A stretch of 64,000 nucleotides of DNA from NCBI GenBank assembly GCA_025024175.1, contig QCXZ01000064.1, positions 51,109,325 through 51,173,324 of the forward strand, in the 5' to 3' direction. This stretch comes from Rhyzopertha dominica. Its lineage: Eukaryota > Arthropoda > Insecta > Coleoptera > Bostrichidae. Below are positions 57,516-64,000 of the stretch, one piece after another; the first letter of the stretch is position 1; each line of letters starts with the position of its first letter. The position numbers and the translations under genes were made by a program. Below the pieces are notes generated by a model. It was given only the letters and a program-made list of their open reading frames with translations. It had not been told where the DNA came from and did not search any database.

Positions 57516-60500
57516 TCATTTATTTTATGTTCCATAAATGAAAAAGTCCTTTCACTGAAACAAAATTTATTCGAGATGATAACATATAACAAAAATATAT
57601 CTTCAGAAATATCCTTGCCCCTTTCTGTATCCTTTCATAGACAATCTCTCATAACACAAGGCCATAAGTTAAACAGATGTACAACACAGCAGCAATTCGG
57701 GAGAATACGCATAATGCCTTATGGGCATATGGGATATCTACACAAAACTAACCTACTATATTTTTTCTTCCGCGACACCCGTCTGACGGAGACCATCTTT
57801 GAGAGGATTTGAACCAAAGGTATTGCTTTAATTTGCAAACAACAGTATTAAAAAGTTCCCTTTCTTATCTGCAACTTCAGAACTTAATGTAGGCAGAGTA
57901 ATTTTTGTATGTCCTTAAGAAAAATTGTCCGTGCACACTGTAACACCCTGCAGTCTGCACAAGTAAAAAGAAATAACAAACATGCAATGATTATGTTTGT
58001 GAAAAGTTATATCAAAAAAATATATAAAAAACCACGCACTTTTTTCGTATTAACCTTGATCCATTAAGACGTATCCATTCTGACATTAGTTACTCGCAAT
58101 CGAGAATTCTTAGATTTTTGCCTTAAAATTGTTAGTTATTCTTAATTTTTAATTGGTATTAAAATCTTACCTTTTAAGGCTCTCGCGTAAACGCCTATTT
58201 CTATGCCCTAACCAGAAACAAGCATTTGCACAATGGTTAGTCACAATAGCTTTTGAACATCTACAGACGAAGCCTCTGAAATTTTTGTCAACTATTTGTG
58301 ACAGATATTGTTTCTAAAATCATTATAGGCAGCATAGTCATACATATAAAATGTGTGTCACTATAATATAACAATGTTTACATACAACACGTAAGGTACA
58401 TGCAGGGCACATACACTATAAGATGTCATCTCATACATATACAATGTTATACATAGCAGTTACAGAAATACCTAAATCTTCTTTCTCCACAATCTAGTAT
58501 GATCCGAATTAGTATTGATGCTCTTTTACCTTATTGTAGAACATTGAAGGGTGAAACTGTGCCTGAGTTAAGCTCTCAATGGTCCAATATACCTTTTTTA
58601 AACCGTATAGTTATTTCACTGCTACCATCAGAGTAATCCAATACATTCGGAATAGAAGAGATTTGACGGATGGGTTTATTATAAAATTCACAATATTTTG
58701 TTAATTCAAAAGCTTGTGCAGTTTGTATTTAAAATGCATTATTTGTAGTTTACACTCGTATGGCTTCGCGTGGTAGAGTACTCTAGACTGCTAATTTTTA
58801 TATCTAAAAATCACACCTCTATTTCTTTTTTCTTCTCTGTGCTTACACTTACTTGAATCCACAGATTCTGCAACTGGGAGGTTTTATTCTAATACAAAAT
58901 AATACATACATAGAAGTAATTTCAGCTCTAACCACATTTATTTTATTATCGTGAGTAATTCACATTATTACTTTGTGATCATTTTCTCATTTAGTTTTTG
59001 TTCCTGATGCATATGTCTTCTATATTCTATATATATATTCTATATATTCTATATGTATGACCTGTGTGCTATACAAAAATTACTCTGGCAAATAATGTAT
59101 TATAAATATGTAGAACTTATGTAACAATTATGTAACATCATATATCCTAGACATAACAAAGTAAACATATATGTTACATATTTTCTAAAGCAAATTTCAT
59201 ATTTCTGGTACATAATGCGGTTATGCAGCTTTTGTAACATTGTTGTTCCTTCATATTTATGTATCATACATGTGTGTGTTGGCTGGGTTATGAATATATC
59301 TCTGAACGTAAATCTGACCGACAGCTTTTTAGTGCATTTAGCTATCTTGATCATGTCCTTTAGCAAAAGTTTCTAGTTGAGATTGTATTCCTAGCTTCTT
59401 ACGTTTCTTTCATCCTACTTCATGAGGCAATAAGGTTATGCTTAATTATTGAACACCGTGAAATTAATTCCTTTTATTTTCTTCCAGGGTTCTATTTTAG
59501 CCCATTTATTCTTTGATGACCTAAAGGATACTTATATTTAACTTCTGAAGACGCACACGCACATATACTCCAGATTGAATGGAAACAAATTGAAAATATT
59601 GAAATTGAAAAATCATAATACTCGTATTATAGGATCTGCCATAAATAACTGTTTGCTGTAGTAGTTCCTTAGCATAACTGACGAAGTAGTATTTAACGAA
59701 AGTCTTAACTTCTATGTAATTGTGTGGAATTTCTATTATCTCTGCTGCTGCTGCCTAAGTAGACAGCAAACGGATCTATTGTCTTTGAACTGCAAGTTTT
59801 AATTGTCATTTATAGTTTCCCGTTTTTATATCACTATGGTTGGCCGATACTGACTTACTAGGGGATACTGACTAACTAAATTATATGCGAGTCCTAGTAA
59901 TCGCATGGAAATTAGCTCTTAGTAACTTAAAGTGTTGAAATAATGAAATGCCTGACTTACGTTTAGTAGAATGCACTTAACACGACTTGCACACGGCGCA
60001 CAATAAACGATTTTATGTGTATGTGTTACATATATAATTTAAAAGACGGAAAAATAACCTTGAATAGATAATTAACAATTTGGATCTACACGCCAGTCAC
60101 TCATGATTAACTTGTACAAACTGCCTATTCGTTTTACCCGAACTGCCGGTTCTAGTTAAAATTTACAAATTACTTATTACGAAATAATACTTAAGCTTAT
60201 ACATCATACAGGGAATACAGAGAAGCGTGACTGACCCGAAATCTATGCGAACTACATCGAAACTAATACACATTTTCAACACAATTTTACATTTTTATTC
60301 TAAAACATCTCTCTAACAGATTTTGCCAAAACTACTTTTAATCGTCAGCTAGATCAAAATAACATGAACTTCGAACTTGACACGAGACTAATGACCTTGA
60401 GTTGCGTAAAAATACGTCACGTATATCCGCGATTTTCTAGGCCGTGTTCTGATTGGTCAAATCGGGGGTAGCCAACCCCCACCTACCATCTAAATGCGAA

Positions 60501-60889
60501 AGTGGTCACGTACCAGCTTTTATAATCTCTGTCAAATATCTAAAATCCACCTCAAAGCTAACTAATGTCATAGATAATTTATCTATGCTAATGTTCAATA
60601 TCTAGNTAGCTCGTGGCTCGTGGATCTTCTGAGCTAGGATATGACGCGGAGTTGACAATGAATTCGACTTCCAATTATTCTCAATTTTACATTCTCTCTG
60701 AAAAATTTTGATATAAAGCTAGGGAATTTCAAAAGCTCCCATAACCGTGACGAATTGTGAAAAGGCTATAAGGTATAAAGTTCAATCACCCAACACTATT
60801 GACCACGGAGCACGTTTTCTATATTGATCAGCAATAAAACATCCAGACCCGAACAACTTTACAAGCCTAGTATAATAACAAAATTACGT
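57516..60889. other. AT-rich DNA, no supported gene
   Basis: A TATTCTATATA microsatellite-like stretch lies at about 59020-59055. Frames at 57450-57812 and 59100-59366 lack domains. Possible relatives of the 57.2 kb repeat are scattered here. Confidence 0.4.
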
Positions 60890-60928
60890 CTGTGCCATGT
60901 TTCGGCTTACAAAGCTTCGTCAGCACAG
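60890..60928 (-). ncRNA. Hammerhead-like motif (Penelope type)
   Basis: Minus strand: CTGTG, then core CTGACGA (60923-60917), a short AGCTT-TGTAAGC stem, GAAAC (60903-60899), and CACAG closing the outer stem against CTGTG. The cleavage-site position reads GG rather than UH, so it is probably inactive. The AAGCCGAAACATG block is shared with the motif at 52.1 kb. Confidence 0.5.
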
Positions 60929-61423
60929 CTATAGCCCCACAATGCCGTGTTGTCTGTGTTGGGGACCTCTATCGGTTTTGAAACGTTCACAGCAAAGTTG
61001 GTTACAGGTTCCCTGCAAAGACGAGTGGATAATGCCGTTGATTGCCACTAGATGACATGGCGTTATCAACATTTTAATTCTAACTTTGCAAGTGTCTACC
61101 TAAAAAGGAACCCCGACAAATTTATGAAAGCGTCTTTACAAACGAAATGTACACTTTTAACCAAAATCTATCCCGAACAAGCCCTCTGCAAGTAAAGTTA
61201 CAGTCAATTTACTTATGCCCCAGAAACGAGCATCACGATATACAACTGTAACAGCGCTCTTCTATATTTGGTCCACAGAAATATCTTAGGGCGACGACTT
61301 CTTCGACTGGATTCTTCGGCAGGCGTAGACATCAGAGGCCGAGCACTTTCGTTTGAGCCGTCCTCTAGCTCGTCTGGGACACACTATTGGGTTTTCTGTT
61401 TGGGTCTACAATACTGCAATCTT

Positions 61424-61790
61424 CTATGCAGCCCTGTACTTTTGGAGTGTTAGCAATACTGTCAGGGCTTCTCGCTCAGTGGTTGTGTAATTCCATTCTG
61501 CGGACGTCAGGGGACGGCTGAAGTATTCAACAGGACACTCATCCTCGTTCTTCTCCTGCAGTAGGCATGCCCCTATGGCATAAGAATAAGAGCTTGCATC
61601 TGTCCTGTTAACGTAAGGCATCCGCTTGATGTAGGATGAATGCTGTTGTCAACAGTTTCTTCAACGTATTGAACGGGGTCGTCTCTTCGGTGCCCCAAGT
61701 TAAGGGCACATTCTTTCGCATTAGGCGACTTAGTTGCTGTGATACCTTTCCAAAGGTATCAAGGGTCTAAACTAACTACATGTTTGCAAA
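61424..61790 (-). pseudogene. Ty3/gypsy RT-to-RNase H fragment
   Basis: Minus strand: NVPLTWGTEETTPFNTLKKL, then LLTTAFILHQADAL (about 61690), a frame break, then NRTDASSYSYAIGACLLQEK and YFSRPLTSAEWNYTTTEREA. The TDASS block carries the first catalytic Asp of the RNase H domain and the EREA block the Glu. It is a fragment of a gypsy element distinct from the 25-28 kb copy. Downstream sequence to about 61270 may continue it but is not readable. Confidence 0.8.
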
Positions 61791-63612
61791 AACCATAATA
61801 CACGCACTATTATTGTTCTTTGAGGTCAGAACCGATAGAGGAACTGCAACAGGTTCACTGTCTCTCAGCTTAATTTTATGTTCGGCAAAAGGAGTAGGGC
61901 ATTTATTTTCTTCAAAGACATCGCTTGTTTCTTTTAAATACCTGTACTATAAGTTCTCTATCGGCAGCATTCAGTTGCTACCTCTCTTCAGTTCGAAGAG
62001 CAATATCTATATCTATAATAGTTTGAAGTCAGTTTTTTAGGTATTTGGCTCTTGAAGGGATTTATATAGTTGGTCTTGTTGATCGGCAAAGTACCATTCC
62101 ATATGTGGGAGATCAATTACCATTTTGATTTTGCGGTAGCCAACGTTCACACTCAGGCAAACGAAAATTCCAGTTGAGATTCTACCATTTTGCATACAAT
62201 AAACAGAATATACTTACTGTATTCAGTCAACACTTACGAACTGGTTTTAAAAGCGCCTGGAATAACAGACTGCAACTTAGAAAATTACTTTCTGCGACTT
62301 CAATCGATTGCTGAGAATGTTATTCTTTGTAACATCTGCGGTGCATTCAGATTCTAAAAGGGTGGTTCGAACGACCTTGGCGTATTCGTTCCACCGGAGT
62401 GCATTCCAAAAGCAACGCAGGAAGTTTTTCCCGTAAAGTAGTAATGTTTGATTTTATTGCTTAACTTTGGCAACTTCTGAACTAAAACAAAGACCGCAGA
62501 AAACACTCACCTGGAATGAAAATGTTCCAGTGCATTTAGAAGGATGATTAGGATTCCGCAGTTTAAATAAAAAGGGGATGGTGCGCTTAACTAGGATAAC
62601 ATAAAAATTGTTGGTAGTTTTTAATTTAGTTTTGTTTTACGGCGTGCTTTCGGACAAGATAATTTTTAGGATCATGACAAAACAGTATTGTTAGTTTGGT
62701 ATTAATGCAGACGTCTACTGTCCATTTATACTCGTCCAACCGAAATAGTGAATTTTGATCTTGCCAACAATGGGGAAGGGGTAATTAGCTATCTGGGACA
62801 CTCTTGTAGCATCTTAGAGATTGGTTTATATAAGCAAAAAATATGCTTCTGTTTGAGGTACGTTGTAAAATTAAAATAAGTGTCTACTAATGTTTTATGC
62901 CATACAGTTTCCAAAGAGGAAGTCATTTGAAGTCTTATTACGTATATTCGCAGATATATCTTCATCCAACTATATCGTGCACCGAAAACCGAAATGGAGG
63001 AACCTGTTGAAATAATTTTGTTGCACCAGCAAGATTAAAGGTTTAAGTCTATTCCGTAAAATACATTAAAAACGTATCTAGGAGATCGAAATTTTAGTGG
63101 TTAATTGGGAACTGGCGATTGCATCCTACATGTGTAACTTATTTTCTTTATACGCTTAATAAAATAAGCTAGATGGCCCAAATTCAGACACCTCTAGGAC
63201 TTCACGACGTTACATTTTATTCATGCAATAACAGCTATCTAGCGACTATGATAAGATATTTATATTTTATTATCATCATACCAAATCACCTAATTCTGAC
63301 AATAAAGGGCAGGTTGTTCTAAAATCTGACAGTGATCCAAAACTTTGGGAAACATAATTCTGACAAAAAGTAAAAGCACACAATTCTTGTTAAACTTTTA
63401 ATAAAAAAATATTGGCAACTTCTTATGCTACATAAGTCTTCCTATATCTTTAATAACAAAAACCCTCCTTTATATACTTCAACAGTAGGCTCGATCTTCT
63501 TGACAACTTTATCATAATCACACAACATTTCATCTTTAGCTTTATTTGGCCATGTTCACTATTCGCCAGTATTAACTACTGCGTTAGCCAAAACCTTTTC
63601 ATTGGTTTTATG
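61791..63612. other. No supported gene
   Basis: The 61780-62040 plus frame and the remaining DNA show no recognised domain or repeat. Confidence 0.4.
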
Positions 63613-63775
63613 CAGGGTGGGCATGATTAAAACAAACTGTTTAAAACACAATGTTTTAAACTTGTTTAAAACAACTCTTTTGTTTAAAACCTTGTTTTAA
63701 ACAAATGTTTAAATCATTTGTTTTAAACAGTGTTTTTTCTACTAATGTTTTAAACAGTGTTTTTTAACTAATATT
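63613..63775 (+). mobile_element. Probable hAT-like transposon end with GTTTTAAAC repeats
   Basis: CAGGGTGGGCATG at 63613 is a typical hAT-type terminal sequence. About seven copies of TGTTTAAAAC or its complement GTTTTAAACA follow in both orientations (near 63640, 63653, 63664, 63680, 63694, 63720 and 63746). Dense subterminal motifs are typical hAT transposase-binding sites. The other end is not in the window or not recognised. Confidence 0.55.
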
Positions 63776-64000
63776 GTATGTGATTCATTAATTATTACTA
63801 TTAGGCTCGTTTACCCTCCACAAATAGATAAACAGGATTATTAGTAATGACATATCTACATAATGTCACCTTACATTTGCATAAAAATGAATTGAATTCA
63901 AAACCAGGCCCAGTTTTTTATCGATACAACAGTTATAGAAACTAATAATAAACTTAACATTTTTTTCTGTAGCTATAAATTACAAACATTTTAAAACACC
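63776..64000. other. Window end, no gene seen
   Basis: AT-rich DNA, possibly the interior of the hAT-like element starting at 63613. Confidence 0.35.

Noticed and set aside
1..64000. CRISPR arrays, tRNA and rRNA genes, bacterial operons
   Set aside because: No evenly spaced short direct repeats with unique spacers, no cloverleaf or rRNA core was noticed. A tRNAscan run would be needed to exclude a tRNA with certainty.

Overview
The window is AT-rich eukaryotic DNA, almost certainly from an insect. It holds spliced genes with GT-AG introns, some only 54-81 nt long, and many decayed arthropod-type transposable elements. No prokaryotic operon structure, rRNA, tRNA or CRISPR array was seen. The exact order is not decidable from sequence alone; the very short introns would suit a beetle or similar insect, but this is a guess.

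The one complete host gene is atlastin, on the minus strand. It runs from a start codon at 21038-21040 to a stop at 4620-4622. Ten coding exons join in frame to 560 residues and show the dynamin-like GTPase motifs, a helical middle region, a two-segment membrane hairpin and a C-terminal amphipathic helix. Its last intron (4743-11218, 6.5 kb) carries a nested THAP-domain gene on the plus strand (7246-7840, three exons, one single-base lesion), a retropepsin remnant, and a ~2.1 kb element with mirrored arrays of 15-16 bp iterons. Exon 9 can also read through its donor into a Cys-rich tail with a nearby AATAAA, a possible alternative 3' end.

The rest is a transposon graveyard. 1.5-2.3 kb: LINE reverse-transcriptase tail. 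3.15-3.86 kb: large inverted repeat. 21.3-24.9 kb: a MITE copy and a ~2 kb DNA element with GATTAC-type terminal motifs. 25.1-27.8 kb: Ty3/gypsy pol, split by a 716 bp insert with a 14 bp target-site duplication. 28.9-30.5 kb: LINE with RNase H. 32.5 kb: mariner remnant. 33.8-35.4 kb: diverged ~240-265 bp tandem repeats, then a region rich in heat-shock-element-like motifs. 36.4-37.5 kb and 48.3-49.5 kb: LINEs with (TTA)n tails. 39.6-42.3 kb: an R1/I-like LINE. 47.5-50 kb: Ty1/copia interrupted by a LINE. 52.1-53 kb: Penelope-like element with GIY-YIG endonuclease. 61.4 kb: another gypsy RNase H piece. 63.6 kb: a probable hAT end.

The most notable signal is a set of hammerhead-ribozyme motifs. 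Three 45-nt copies (26474, 26826, 51134; minus strand) share the hammerhead layout, and base changes between them preserve a palindromic stem III and, in one comparison, stem II pairing. Two lie in a 352-bp tandem unit. Weaker hammerhead-like motifs occur near Penelope-type debris at 52.1, 54.2, 60.9 and 21.9 kb.
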